64,000 nucleotides of DNA from JACJXF01 sp038316435 (GCA_038316435.1 JBBQAQ010000007.1:45586-109585); one strand, 5' to 3'; shown: positions 1 to 9,163, counted from the stretch's first letter. The notes: generated from the sequence alone by a model not told the origin. Numbers and translations are program-made.

Positions 1-284
1 CCACAGCTGGCAGTTACATTTGTTAAAATCAGGTTTTTATCTCCTTTATTTTTAAATTTAAAATACCATCCTACGCTCTCCCCTTCATAAACCCTGCCGA
101 AATCGTAACTTGTAGTTTCGAATTCGATCACGGGGCCTACGGATGATGTTGGTTCACTGTTGTTTACAGGTGTATTTTGAGTGCTTTGCCCTGAACCACC
201 AATCTGACATGATGACATGCTAAACGCTAACCCAATAGCGCAAATGAAATATATATAAACTCTGTAAATTATTTGCAAATTCAT
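1..284 (-). CDS. DUF1573 domain lipoprotein (3' part cut by window edge)
   Basis: The reading frame starts at an ATG at 284 and stays open to base 1, so only the first 94 or so codons are visible. The product begins with a hydrophobic segment and a lipobox-like SMSSC (Cys about residue 26), which suggests an outer-membrane or periplasmic lipoprotein. A Ser/Thr/Asn-rich linker follows, then FETTSYDFGRVYEGESVGWYF, reduced here to the core YDFGRVYEGE, and NLILTNVTASC. These match the start of a DUF1573 immunoglobulin-like domain. It lies 64 bp downstream of nusB on the same strand; nusB-DUF1573-yajC is a common Bacteroidota order, so yajC may follow outside the window. The molecular function of DUF1573 proteins is not established. 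Confidence 0.8.
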   Translation of the reverse strand, partial: MNLQIIYRVYIYFICAIGLAFSMSSCQIGGSGQSTQNTPVNNSEPTSSVGPVIEFETTSYDFGRVYEGESVGWYFKFKNKGDKNLILTNVTASC

Positions 285-348
285 TTTCAACAAATTAAAA
301 GTATATTCTGTATTTGTAAATTATTCATATCGATTATCCAATTGGAAA

Positions 349-1299
349 TTATACCTCCCCTATCAATCCCCTTCCTGATTTACGAATCATATCTTTTTCT
401 TTAAGATGAGTAAGTATTTTATCAAGTACTCCATTTATAAAATTATTACTTTTCTCAGTGCTGTAATATTTTGAAATATCAAGGTATTCATTCAGAGTAA
501 CTTTGGTTGGAATACTAGGAAACTCGAGCATTTCGGTAATGGCTAGTTGCATGATAAGAATATCCATAAATGCAATTCTTTCCAAATCCCAGTTACTTGC
601 TGTGGATTCAATCAGATCGAGACATTCTTTGCGCCTAACAACCGATTTCCGGAATAAGTCAACAACAAAATCACGATCTTCTTTGTTTTTATAAAGTTCC
701 AGAAGATTTTTATCTGAACCGTCTGATTCATTATACCTTTTAATAGTCTTTAAAACCATTGATATAACATACTCCTGATCGTCATTCCAGTAAATGCTTT
801 GTTCTTCCAAAACCTGACTAAATGACTCATTCGGGAGAATAAAATCAGAATATATTTTTGCGATTAGCTTTTTATCCTCTGCATACCCTGGCTCTTCTGA
901 AGACATGTATTTTATATATTCAGCAGATTCGATGATCGATCCATAAAGTTCTTTTATCAGTTCAGGATATTTTACCCATGAAATGCGGTTATTGCTTAAG
1001 TATTTGTTAATTTGGATATTATCCGTAAACTGCCGAATAAGCAGGTTATTTACAAATCTGCGATTAGGATTGATATCTTCAAAAGTGGGGATTCTTTTAT
1101 TCGCTGCAATTTCAATTCGGGATTCTGCGTAATTAGCAATTTCACGGATTAATAAAAGGAGATAATTATAGAGTTCAAAAGACTTATTGATGCTAAAATG
1201 CAATTCTTTTTCAGAGGTGTGCAAATCCTTTTGTTCTGCTGTATAATAAGCATAAAGCACCTGTAAAACCTTAATTCGTAATAATCTTCTGCTGATCAT
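349..1299 (-). CDS. nusB: Transcription antitermination factor NusB
   Basis: The product is 316 residues, about twice the length of proteobacterial NusB, which is usual for Bacteroidota. It starts MISRRLLRIKVLQVLYAYY, the first NusB helix. The conserved C-terminal region contains NWDLERIAFMDILIMQLAITEM and later PTKVTLNEYLDISKYYS and NNFINGVLDKI, the helical RNA/NusE-binding fold. The middle 120 residues are the lineage-specific insert. NusB with NusE (S10) binds boxA in rRNA leaders and supports antitermination in the cytoplasm. It is the first visible gene of a leftward unit that continues into the DUF1573 gene. The start at 1299 is the first ATG and aligns with the family N-terminus. Confidence 0.93.
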   Translation of the reverse strand: MISRRLLRIKVLQVLYAYYTAEQKDLHTSEKELHFSINKSFELYNYLLLLIREIANYAESRIEIAANKRIPTFEDINPNRRFVNNLLIRQFTDNIQINKYLSNNRISWVKYPELIKELYGSIIESAEYIKYMSSEEPGYAEDKKLIAKIYSDFILPNESFSQVLEEQSIYWNDDQEYVISMVLKTIKRYNESDGSDKNLLELYKNKEDRDFVVDLFRKSVVRRKECLDLIESTASNWDLERIAFMDILIMQLAITEMLEFPSIPTKVTLNEYLDISKYYSTEKSNNFINGVLDKILTHLKEKDMIRKSGRGLIGEV

Positions 1300-1644
1300 T
1301 TGTAAAAGAACATGTCAAATAAAACAATAAATGAAAGGCCGAAATTAATATTTTTTCCAGTACTTCCATAATATATTATGCATTGCTCTAAATTTTATAA
1401 TAAGAATCAAGTGTCAGTTTGCAAGCCTGAAATCGAGAAAACCAATATGCGAGATAGGTTACGAATAAGGAATAAATAGTTCGGAAATCAGTTTATATAC
1501 CTGCAAATCAAAATATTCTGGGATGAAACCAGTAAATTCTTAAATTTAATTAGTGTGAATTACGTGCAATCCGAATAATTTCTAAATTATTTTTATATTT
1601 TTGAGAATCAAAAGCTCTAAACCAAACTAAAATTGCTAACCAAG
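1300..1644. other. Divergent intergenic region, nusB / DUF3276
   Basis: About 345 bp separate two divergently transcribed genes. A TAnnTTTG-like -7 element (TATTTTTG, 1596-1603) faces the DUF3276 gene, but no TTTG sits at the expected -33 distance. No ORF, RNA gene or repeat was recognised. Confidence 0.4.
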
Positions 1645-2019
1645 ATGGAAGACGATCACGGGAAAATGGAGGAATTTGCTGAACAAAGCAGAGAAGAGAT
1701 ATTTTCCAAAGCAGTAAGGGCCGGAAAAAGAACCTATTTTTTTGATGTTAAAGCTACCCGGCGAAATGATTATTATCTGACAATCACCGAAAGTAAGAAG
1801 CGTTTTAACCGAGACGGAAAATCATTTTACGAAAAGCATAAAGTTTTTCTGTATAAAGAGGATTTTGAAAAGTTCGCCGAGGGGTTAAAGGAAGCAGTTG
1901 ATTTCATTATAACAGCAAACCCGCAACTTATTGAAGGCCCGTTAGGTGATGAGCGGGAAGTAGTAATGGCTGACAGCTACTCAAATGTTGAGTTCGAAGA
2001 TCTGGAAAATAAAGTATGA
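1645..2019 (+). CDS. DUF3276 / PUR-alpha-like nucleic-acid-binding protein
   Basis: A 124-residue product if the ATG at 1645 is used; a TTG at 1633 would add four residues. The core runs SKAVRAGKRTYFFDVKATR, then DYYLTITESKKRF and FYEKHKVFLYKEDFEKF, the beta-beta-beta-beta-alpha PUR repeat typical of DUF3276 proteins. Bacterial PUR-domain proteins bind single-stranded DNA or RNA; the in-cell role of this short form is not known. The acidic N- and C-terminal tails (MEDDHGKMEEF; VEFEDLENKV) are probably disordered. It stands alone, divergent from nusB, and a MITE begins 23 bp after the stop codon. Confidence 0.88.
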   Translation: MEDDHGKMEEFAEQSREEIFSKAVRAGKRTYFFDVKATRRNDYYLTITESKKRFNRDGKSFYEKHKVFLYKEDFEKFAEGLKEAVDFIITANPQLIEGPLGDEREVVMADSYSNVEFEDLENKV

Positions 2020-2042
2020 TCTGAGGGAATAAATTCCTGATT

Positions 2043-2166
2043 CAATGTCGTTTACTTAAGGGTGTCCGAAATCGTCAAAAATCAGCCCCACCCCAACCTC
2101 CCGAGTTCGGGAGGTTGGGGTGGGGCATTTTTTAGAATCAGAAAATTTCTTAAGTCAACGACATTG
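2043..2166 (+). mobile_element. MITE copy 1 (124 bp, 10-bp TSD)
   Basis: A non-coding element with 18-bp terminal inverted repeats: CAATGTCGTTTACTTAAG at the left and its complement, with one mismatch (T/G), at the right. It is flanked on both sides by the perfect direct repeat ATTCCTGATT (2033-2042 and 2167-2176). The centre (2086-2125) is a perfect 18-bp stem with an AGTT loop, which could also act as a bidirectional terminator for the two convergent genes around it. Copies occur at 24171-24294 (complete) and 63696-63793 (inverted, truncated). The terminal sequence and 10-bp duplication are reminiscent of IS4-family elements; that link is inference. Confidence 0.9.
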
Positions 2167-2213
2167 ATTCCTGATTGATAATTGCATTGAAATTTATGCT
2201 GGAAATACAGGTA

Positions 2214-2975
2214 TTAATTGCTGTATTTATTTTTAGATATTGATTTAACAGATTGCTTCTGAGTTTTCAGGTAATCCTGTATCTCATCAAAACTCATTGC
2301 CTTTACATTAGAAATGATGAAGTTGGATATCAGAAAATTGCCAAACTGATTGCATTCTTCTATTGCTTCACAAAAAATATTTTTAATGTTTATTTTTAGG
2401 GGAATCAATGCCATTATCGTCGCGATTGGTCCGGAAAATTTTAATTCTTCAAGGTCGGAGTCATACTTTTTCAAGCTAATACTAAATTCATTGCGAATAA
2501 TTCGTTTGTGAAGATCGCTCAAATCTCCTGTTTCCTTTGCAATGATTACTACAAAATACCTTAGTTTATCTCCTCTTCCACCTAAGCCTGTTGATATAAA
2601 CACATGGTTCTCGTTTAATAATTTTGACTCAAGCAACATTCTGTTTTCCTGTAAAGCGAGTGTACTCCAGTTCTTCAAATCACCGGGGGTTTCATTCTGA
2701 AACCGTTCAATGGCTCGGTATGCTTCAATTTTTTCAAGCGTTGCTATTCTGGCAAGTATACTTTTTTTCTCTTCTATACTTGTTGAGGATTCGAAAAGTT
2801 TACTGGCTGATTTCATAGCCTTATCAGGTTCGCCGGTATTTCTCATTCTACGGGACAGCTCGAAATATTCCAGCTGAAGATCTAAATCTATGATATTATC
2901 CAGCACATTAAGCTGAGTCGGAATGGTTCCCAGAATTTCTTTGATCTTATCGTATATGTTTTCGTGATCTTCCAT
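2214..2975 (-). CDS. Conserved hypothetical protein (253 aa)
   Basis: A soluble-looking protein with no signal peptide or membrane segment. The N-terminal 110 residues are mostly helical and charged (YFELSRRMRNTGEPDKAMK). The second half has a beta/alpha pattern with MLLESKLLNENHVFISTGLG followed by GGRGDKLRYFVVIIAKETG, and a Lys/Ser-rich tail. I do not recognise the family. The ATG at 2975 is preferred; the longer frame begins at a TTG at 2984. It is divergent from feoB (about 200 bp) and convergent with the DUF3276 gene, with MITE copy 1 between the two stop codons. Confidence 0.7.
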   Translation of the reverse strand: MEDHENIYDKIKEILGTIPTQLNVLDNIIDLDLQLEYFELSRRMRNTGEPDKAMKSASKLFESSTSIEEKKSILARIATLEKIEAYRAIERFQNETPGDLKNWSTLALQENRMLLESKLLNENHVFISTGLGGRGDKLRYFVVIIAKETGDLSDLHKRIIRNEFSISLKKYDSDLEELKFSGPIATIMALIPLKINIKNIFCEAIEECNQFGNFLISNFIISNVKAMSFDEIQDYLKTQKQSVKSISKNKYSN

Positions 2976-3173
2976 TGCACCCAAAAATCTGATAATTTTA
3001 GGGTTAAAATACGAAATAAAACAATCTTTCCAAATTCCGATCTAATAATTCTGAGTATAAATGAAACTTTTTTTTAAATACTCATTATTTTCTAAAAAAT
3101 TCAAAATCACTATTTATAGGTATAAAGAATATGTATATTTAAATTACTATTGCAGGGTAAAAGAAAAGTTCAG

Positions 3174-5603
3174 ATGGTTTTAGAAGAATTGAAAAGCGGT
3201 GAAAGCGGGATAATCAGAAAAGTTAGGGGTGAAGGGGCTTTCAGAAAGCGAATCATGGAAATGGGCTTTGTAAAAGGTCAGAAAGTTACCGTTATTAAAA
3301 ACGCTCCATTTAAAGACCCAGTCGAATATTCTATCATGGGTTATAATGTTTCTCTTCGACGAAAGGAATCAGCACTAATCGAAGTTTCCGCTGAAAATCT
3401 AAATATTCATTCTGATACTCAGTACAATGGTACTTTTTCGCAACCTGAAAATCCGGGACAGAATATAGAAAAAGGCAAGATTATAAATATTGGCTTGGTA
3501 GGTAATCCAAATTCCGGAAAAACAAGCATTTTCAATTTTGCATGCAGCACTCATGAACATGTTGGCAACTATAGCGGTGTAACCGTTGATACAAAACAAG
3601 GGCAGATTGAGTACAGGGGATATAAATTAAATATCTTCGACCTCCCTGGAACTTATTCCCTGTCGCACTATTCACCCGAAGAAATATATGTTCGGAATTA
3701 TATATTTGACTCTTTTCCGGATGTAATTGTAAATGTGGTTGACAGCACAAACCTTGAAAGGAATCTTTTTCTTACTACTCAGCTGCTCGATCTGAATGCC
3801 CCACTGGTTATTGCATTGAATATGTTTGATGAGCTGAAAACTAAAGGTGATCAGTTTGATTATCTTTCTTTTGGACGAATGATCGGTGCTAAAATTGTTC
3901 CCACTGTTGGCTCCAGAGGAAAAGGTCTTGCGCAGCTTTTTGAGGCAATTATTGCCAAATACAATGAACAGCCAGATGAGAAAAGGATAATCAATATTAA
4001 TTATGGAAGTGACATTGAGAAGTCCATTTCTCAGCTTATAAAATTCTTCGAAAAGCCCGGACTTATCAATCTTACAAAGCAGTTTACTGCCAGATTCTTA
4101 GCAATAAAACTTCTTGAAAAAGACACTGACATAATTAAAAAATTCCCGTCCGGAAACGATCAAAAGATCTTGTTTGAAAAAGTAGCTTTTGAAATTGCTC
4201 ACCTGGAAAGCCTTCTAGGAGAGGATACTAGTGCAATGATTGCTGATGCAAAATATGGGTTTATTGCAGGTGCTCTGAAAGAAACATATCAGGTTAACCA
4301 TGCCAGCAAAAAACATAAAAGTGATCGCATTGATAAGATCCTGACAAACAAATATCTGGGTTTGCCTGTTTTTTTCGCATTGCTCTGGATCATGTTCGAA
4401 GTCACTTTCAGGCTTGGGCAATATCCTGTAAGCTGGATTGAATCGGGTGTTTTGTGGCTTTCGTCGTTTGCCGGACAGATTTTACCTGCTGGCGATTTTA
4501 AAGACCTTCTGATACAAGGGATTATAGGAGGAATCGGAGGTGTTATCGTATTTCTGCCTAATATCCTTATACTTTTCTTTTTCATTTCTATTCTTGAAGA
4601 CACCGGATACATGGCCCGTTCCGCATTTCTGATGGATAAATTTATGCATGGTATCGGTCTCCATGGAAAATCCTTCATCCCAATGGTAATGGGTTTCGGT
4701 TGTAATGTTCCTGCCATACTTTCAACACGAATTATTGAAAGCAGGAATAACCGCATTATTACCATGCTGATTCTTCCATTCATGTCATGCAGTGCACGAC
4801 TTCCTGTATATATTCTGATAATCGGGGCGTTTTTCCCTGCGCATCAGGGAACCGTTTTATTTGGAATGTATCTGTTAGGAATTGTTCTGGCAGCATTAAC
4901 AGCATTGCTATTGCGAAGGTTTCACTTCAGAAAGGAAGATGTGCCCTTTGTTATGGAGCTCCCACCCTATCGAATTCCTACAGGCAGGAACACTTTTAGA
5001 CACATGTGGCACAAATCCTACCAATATCTTCAGAAAATAGGAAGTGTAATTCTGGTTGCATCAATTATTATTTGGGGATTGGGGTACTATCCAAAAAAAG
5101 TCTCTGAAACGGTGATATCCGGAAAAACCATCTCTGGCAAGACACCAATGAACACTTTTAATCCCGATACGTTAATTATCAGCAGTTCAGGATCAAGCTA
5201 TCTGGAAATGATAGGGAAATTCATAGAACCTGCAATTAAGCCGCTGGGGTTTGACTGGAAAATGGGAGTTAGTCTTCTTGCTGGAGTTGCAGCAAAGGAA
5301 GTTGTGGTGAGTACCATGGGCGTAATTTATGGACAGGAAGATGGAAAAGATGCAAAACTGAGTTTGGGCGAAAAACTGAAATTGCAGACATATAGTGATG
5401 GTAGTCGGGTATATACGCCTCTTGCAGCCTTGGCGTTCCTGGTATTTATACTGATTTACTTTCCTTGTATTGCTGTGGTAGTGGCTGTTGCCAGAGAATC
5501 AGGATCGGCCTGGTATTCAATGTTTCTAATCGTATATACCAGTGGACTGGCGTGGGTTTTGAGTTTTATTGTGTTTCAGTTTGGTGGTTTACTTATTGGA
5601 TAA
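3174..5603 (+). CDS. feoB: FeoA-FeoB fusion, ferrous iron transporter
   Basis: An 809-residue inner-membrane Fe(II) importer. Residues about 1-75 form a FeoA-like SH3 domain (MVLEELKSGESGIIRKVRG; RRKESALIEV). A G domain follows with G1 GNPNSGKTSIFN, G3 DLPGTYSLS and G4 NMFD, then the helical GDI-like region. From about residue 390 come the FeoB membrane helices with two gate-type repeats (FLPNILILFFFISILEDTGY with MGFGCNVPAI; LLAGVAAKEVVVSTMG). FeoA-FeoB fusions are usual in Bacteroidota. I choose the ATG at 3174; the open frame extends upstream only to a TTG at 3150. A Cys-rich FeoB partner gene starts 9 bp after the stop codon. Confidence 0.95.
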   Translation: MVLEELKSGESGIIRKVRGEGAFRKRIMEMGFVKGQKVTVIKNAPFKDPVEYSIMGYNVSLRRKESALIEVSAENLNIHSDTQYNGTFSQPENPGQNIEKGKIINIGLVGNPNSGKTSIFNFACSTHEHVGNYSGVTVDTKQGQIEYRGYKLNIFDLPGTYSLSHYSPEEIYVRNYIFDSFPDVIVNVVDSTNLERNLFLTTQLLDLNAPLVIALNMFDELKTKGDQFDYLSFGRMIGAKIVPTVGSRGKGLAQLFEAIIAKYNEQPDEKRIININYGSDIEKSISQLIKFFEKPGLINLTKQFTARFLAIKLLEKDTDIIKKFPSGNDQKILFEKVAFEIAHLESLLGEDTSAMIADAKYGFIAGALKETYQVNHASKKHKSDRIDKILTNKYLGLPVFFALLWIMFEVTFRLGQYPVSWIESGVLWLSSFAGQILPAGDFKDLLIQGIIGGIGGVIVFLPNILILFFFISILEDTGYMARSAFLMDKFMHGIGLHGKSFIPMVMGFGCNVPAILSTRIIESRNNRIITMLILPFMSCSARLPVYILIIGAFFPAHQGTVLFGMYLLGIVLAALTALLLRRFHFRKEDVPFVMELPPYRIPTGRNTFRHMWHKSYQYLQKIGSVILVASIIIWGLGYYPKKVSETVISGKTISGKTPMNTFNPDTLIISSSGSSYLEMIGKFIEPAIKPLGFDWKMGVSLLAGVAAKEVVVSTMGVIYGQEDGKDAKLSLGEKLKLQTYSDGSRVYTPLAALAFLVFILIYFPCIAVVVAVARESGSAWYSMFLIVYTSGLAWVLSFIVFQFGGLLIG

Positions 5604-5612
5604 ATTAAATTT

Positions 5613-5750
5613 ATGACACAAGAAATTATTGCTACAACCATATTTGTCCTGGCGATTTTTTACGGAATATTTCAGCTTGGAAAATCTCTCCTGCCCTCAA
5701 AGCAAAAGCATAACGGCGGTTGTGGTTCTTCAGATTGTGGCTGTAAATAA
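5613..5750 (+). CDS. FeoB-associated Cys-rich membrane protein (45 aa)
   Basis: A very short gene directly behind feoB. Translation gives one transmembrane helix (IIATTIFVLAIFYGIFQLG), a short basic segment (KQKHNGG) and a Cys-rich tail CGSSDCGCK. This is the pattern of the FeoB-associated Cys-rich membrane protein family, which accompanies feoB in many anaerobes and is thought to help Fe(II) transfer at the membrane; the exact role is unproven. The 9-bp spacing implies co-transcription with feoB. It ends 32 bp before the convergent cyclophilin stop codon. Confidence 0.88.
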   Translation: MTQEIIATTIFVLAIFYGIFQLGKSLLPSKQKHNGGCGSSDCGCK

Positions 5751-5782
5751 TTCAGACAATACGAAATTGCTTTGCTGTTAAA

Positions 5783-6370
5783 TTAATAAATTTTTAAAAT
5801 TTTTATCGGGGGAGACAAACTTTGTCCTTGTGCTGAAGATTTTTGTATTTCCCTGACTACTTTCATTCCTTTTACAACTCGTCCGAATGCAGCAAATCCC
5901 TGTCCATCTGGATTCCTAGCTCCCCCGAAATCGAGAGATGGCTGCTTTCCAATGCAAACAAAGAATTCCGTAGTTCCGGAATCAGGCTGATCCCTTGCCA
6001 TTGAAATCGTACCGTTCTTATGAGAAATACCCGTTGCATTTGTCCTTTCGAGAGGAATGGGCCGTATCAGCGTAGTATCTATTTTTCTAAGGTTAAAACC
6101 TCCCTGTATAACTTGAATTATAACCTTTTTATCCGGTTGGTTTTCCAGAGTAACCGTTCGGTAAAAAGAACCTCCGTCGTTGCCAAGTTTCTCCACATAA
6201 TTCATAAAATTTAAGCAAGTTAGCGGCGCTTTTTTTTCGTAAAGAGCAACAATTATTTTTCCTTTTGTAGTTTCAATAGTAACTAATTTTTTCTGAGCAA
6301 AGGTTGCGTTATTGATCTGTAGGAACGTTCCTGCGATTATAATAAAACAACCGGTGAAGTTCATCTTCAT
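5783..6370 (-). CDS. Cyclophilin-type peptidyl-prolyl cis-trans isomerase, exported
   Basis: 195 residues with an N-terminal signal peptide (FTGCFIIIAGTFLQINNATFA). The cyclophilin core follows: VTIETTKGKIIVALYEKKAP, YRTVTLENQ in place of the usual F/Y-HR, GTISMARDQPDSGTTEFFV, and FAAFGRVVKGMKVV. It should catalyse proline isomerisation on exported proteins in the periplasm. Its ATG overlaps the stop codon of the upstream hydrolase by one base (TAATG), indicating translational coupling. Confidence 0.92.
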   Translation of the reverse strand: MKMNFTGCFIIIAGTFLQINNATFAQKKLVTIETTKGKIIVALYEKKAPLTCLNFMNYVEKLGNDGGSFYRTVTLENQPDKKVIIQVIQGGFNLRKIDTTLIRPIPLERTNATGISHKNGTISMARDQPDSGTTEFFVCIGKQPSLDFGGARNPDGQGFAAFGRVVKGMKVVREIQKSSAQGQSLSPPIKILKIY

Positions 6371-7788
6371 TACGGCTTCTCTCCTGTTTTAAATATAGTC
6401 CAATTCTGAGATGGTCTGTCGTGTAGTACTTCTTTCATCCAGTCGTATTGCGGGTGGCCAGAAAGAAACTTTTTCGCGTCAAACGGCATTCCGCAAGCAG
6501 AGCCCCACCTAGCTGAAAACGACATGTTTTTCGCCATTTTCGAATCGATTACTTTTCCATCCATCGTACCTGCAGGGTAATAGGGCGAGGATGGCCAGCC
6601 ACAATTGTCTTTTTCGAGTTCACCGTGACAACACAACCCTCTACCACCGGGCTGCACTTTATTCCGGTATGTATCAAAATGCTCGGCTTCAAATTTCTTT
6701 CCTAATTCCAGACTTATTTTCCCTGCGTTTTGAGTCATAAGTTGTTTCCATCTCACACGACGGGCAATTGCCATATCGGTAATATTGGTTTCATCGGTAG
6801 TTGTTTCAAACCTTAAAATCTGAAGGCTTTCTGCAACGTTCGATCCGGTATAATATCCATCTTTGGTCGTTTCAAATCCTATAAACTTTAGTCCTAATTC
6901 AAGTCGTGCGATTTCATTGGTATTGATATCTCCAATAAGCCATGCATTAGCGTATCCCCCGTTATTACCCAGCTTCATGATACTGCACCACTCTTCAATA
7001 TTTGATGCATCCTGAGTGGCGCGCCTCATTCTCGAAAATTCAGGAATACCCGATTCATCAAAGCCTTCAAAATCACCGATGGTAGTTTCGCAGCCAACAA
7101 GACCAGCATCCGTAACAAAGAAATCGGTGCCACTGTGTATCCAACCGGGAACTGTCTGCATCAGTATCCTATGACCTCTAGCAGGTAAGATATCGATCAC
7201 TACATTACAAAAAACTTCATGATAGTTCGCCATGGTATTGTGTCCCATTACAATTCCCCCATCGCTTGTCATGCTTCCGGTAGCAATAAATGCGCTGCAT
7301 GATTCCCGGGCAGAAGGCACTTTCAATACCGCCATCTTTTTTAATTCCAGGGGATACCAATACGAACTAAGTTCAATCCATGAGTTATAGCAAATGATCT
7401 CTGAAAGGGATGTTTCCACGTCCGAAGCAATAAGTCCGTCGGTAATTCCCTGCAATTCAGCAAGATTTTCCGGATCAATTTTATTATAAAACAGTGAATA
7501 TGCCTTATCCGTAAGCCATGTCCATTCCATGGCTGAAATATGATTCCAGTTTATTTTAGAATCAATAATTCCTTGGGTAATTTCTTTCGAGAGCAGATAT
7601 CCATGCTGGAAGCCAATTTCAGAGGCAGTTCCTTCAACATGGAGATATATCCATCCAGCTTTTTCAAATCTGTAAGCTTTTTCAAGTATTTTTTTCTGAA
7701 GATCAGATAATTGAGGTGAGGTTTGTGAAAATCCTATCAATAGGCTGATACACCAATTTAATAGCAGAAATACAAGAATTTTTTTCAT
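6370..7788 (-). CDS. C45-like / phospholipase B-like autoproteolytic hydrolase, exported
   Basis: 472 residues from the ATG at 7788, chosen because it gives a clean signal peptide (MKKILVFLLLNWCISLLIGF); upstream in-frame starts would bury it. The body carries an Ntn-hydrolase-like segment ESCSAFIATGSMTSDGGIV followed by GHNTM, where the Cys of SCSAF is the expected nucleophile exposed by self-cleavage. It also has WIHSGTDFFVTDAGLVGCET and NNGGYANAWLIGD. This matches C45 acyltransferase/peptidase and PLBD-type hydrolases acting on amide or ester substrates; the substrate cannot be read from sequence. The gene is coupled to the downstream cyclophilin by a one-base overlap. Confidence 0.75.
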   Translation of the reverse strand: MKKILVFLLLNWCISLLIGFSQTSPQLSDLQKKILEKAYRFEKAGWIYLHVEGTASEIGFQHGYLLSKEITQGIIDSKINWNHISAMEWTWLTDKAYSLFYNKIDPENLAELQGITDGLIASDVETSLSEIICYNSWIELSSYWYPLELKKMAVLKVPSARESCSAFIATGSMTSDGGIVMGHNTMANYHEVFCNVVIDILPARGHRILMQTVPGWIHSGTDFFVTDAGLVGCETTIGDFEGFDESGIPEFSRMRRATQDASNIEEWCSIMKLGNNGGYANAWLIGDINTNEIARLELGLKFIGFETTKDGYYTGSNVAESLQILRFETTTDETNITDMAIARRVRWKQLMTQNAGKISLELGKKFEAEHFDTYRNKVQPGGRGLCCHGELEKDNCGWPSSPYYPAGTMDGKVIDSKMAKNMSFSARWGSACGMPFDAKKFLSGHPQYDWMKEVLHDRPSQNWTIFKTGEKP

Positions 7789-8082
7789 GGATCTTTCATT
7801 TAATATTTCTATCCGTCTCAAAAACATTTCAACTGATTATAAATTCATCCGGAAAATGCTAGAATATTTAGAATCTAAACTTAATGCCTATTTTGATATT
7901 TTCAAATTAATAGTTGTAACAATCAGTCTTACAGTTTCGTCATATTGCTTTTACATGAGTAGATGACAGAAATAAATTTTCTGTTGGATTAACTTAATAT
8001 GGTAACTTTAAAAAGTTTTCAGCTTACTAATATCTAAAAATATTGGTAAAAGCAGTATTTTTCCCATTAAATTAATAAAGCT

Positions 8083-8694
8083 ATGGAAGTAATTCACGAT
8101 TTCAGCAACAAATTTAATGAGCAGATTCAAAATGGGTATAGCGTAAAAACGGAAGACTATATAAGGCGCGGATGGGAGATTTTACGGATGCGAATGGGTT
8201 ATTTTATTTTATTCACCCTTGTCCTATTTGTAGGAACTTCGATTCCGGGGATAGGTATACTTTTAACTCAGACTCTTTCTGCCGGCTTTATTCTTGTTGC
8301 ATTTTATTTATCAACCGGCAAACAAATATTCTTTGAAGATTTCTTCGATGGGTTTAAACATTTTGCAGGATTGCTGCTTTTTACCTTGGTATCAGCCATT
8401 CTTATTTTTCTCGGAATCATTGCGTTGATTTTACCCGGGATTTATCTTGTAGTAGGCTATGTTTTCACTCCATTCTTTATTATTTTCTCAAGAATGGACT
8501 TTTGGAATGCCATGGAAACAAGCAGAAAGTTGGTTCATAAGGAATGGTTCAGTATCTTTGGCTTTCTTATTGTCCTACTATTCATAAATGTTCTTGGTGT
8601 TATGGCTCTCGGTATTGGTTTATTAATTACTATTCCTTTGAGTTATTGCGCCTTGTATGCTGCGTTTGATGATATCGTTGGCGTTTCGAAATAA
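8083..8694 (+). CDS. Integral membrane protein (203 aa), DUF975-like
   Basis: A polytopic membrane protein with about five or six hydrophobic segments after a soluble N-terminus (VKTEDYIRRGWEILRMRMGY). It contains the pattern LILPGIYLVVGYVFTPFFII and later FWNAMETSRKLVHKEW, which recurs in DUF975 and glycerophosphodiesterase-membrane-domain proteins. No catalytic motif is visible and the function is unknown. It is followed after 12 bp by the HMA lipoprotein gene, so the two are probably co-transcribed. Confidence 0.7.
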   Translation: MEVIHDFSNKFNEQIQNGYSVKTEDYIRRGWEILRMRMGYFILFTLVLFVGTSIPGIGILLTQTLSAGFILVAFYLSTGKQIFFEDFFDGFKHFAGLLLFTLVSAILIFLGIIALILPGIYLVVGYVFTPFFIIFSRMDFWNAMETSRKLVHKEWFSIFGFLIVLLFINVLGVMALGIGLLITIPLSYCALYAAFDDIVGVSK

Positions 8695-8706
8695 AATACA
8701 ATCTTC

Positions 8707-9081
8707 ATGAAAAAATCTATTTTTTGGCTTTGTCTTGTTGTCATCTTGGTTGCATGTAAAGCAAAAACTACTGAGACAGGAGCGATCGAAAGTTCCACAA
8801 CATCCGATCTCATTGTAAATCCTGATGCACTGATCCAAATGGATCTTAATGTTGAGGGAATGACTTGCACAGGTTGTGAAAACACAATAAACTCAGGTGT
8901 TAGCGCAATTGCCGGAGTTGTTGAAGTAAATTCTTCCTTCCAGAATGGTAAAACAATGGTTAAGTTCGATTCAACCCAAACTGACATTTCAAAAATCTCT
9001 CAGGTTATTACAGATAAAGGGTACAGTGTGAAAGGGTATGCTGCACATACTGAAGAGGTTACTGCACCTGCGACAGAGTAA
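8707..9081 (+). CDS. Heavy-metal-associated (HMA) domain lipoprotein
   Basis: 124 residues. The N-terminus is a lipoprotein signal (FWLCLVVILVAC, Cys about residue 17), followed by a Thr/Ser-rich linker. A complete HMA ferredoxin-like fold follows with the metal site NVEGMTCTGCENTI (MxCxxC) and KISQVITDKGYSVKGY. Such domains bind Cu(I) or similar soft metals. As a tethered exported protein it may buffer or deliver metal in the periplasm; the metal is inferred, not shown. No copper ATPase is nearby. Confidence 0.88.
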   Translation: MKKSIFWLCLVVILVACKAKTTETGAIESSTTSDLIVNPDALIQMDLNVEGMTCTGCENTINSGVSAIAGVVEVNSSFQNGKTMVKFDSTQTDISKISQVITDKGYSVKGYAAHTEEVTAPATE

Positions 9082-9095
9082 ATATTTCCTTTAAA

Positions 9096-9136
9096 ATAAA
9101 AGCCGTTGTTCTGAAATAGATCAACGGCTTTTATTG
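9096..9136 (+). terminator. Rho-independent terminator after HMA gene
   Basis: A perfect stem AAAAGCCGTTG / CAACGGCTTTT with a 13-nt loop, followed by a T-rich run, begins about 15 bp after the HMA stop codon. Confidence 0.85.
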
Positions 9137-9163
9137 TTATGAATGGAAATTTATGGTAATGTC

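Noticed and set aside
3150..3174. TTG start at 3150 for feoB
   Set aside because: The ATG at 3174 begins exactly at the FeoA-domain start; the added eight residues (QGKRKVQ) have no counterpart in the family.
4289..4783. A 164-codon minus-strand ORF inside feoB
   Set aside because: Lies fully opposite conserved FeoB membrane and gate motifs; no homology recognised.
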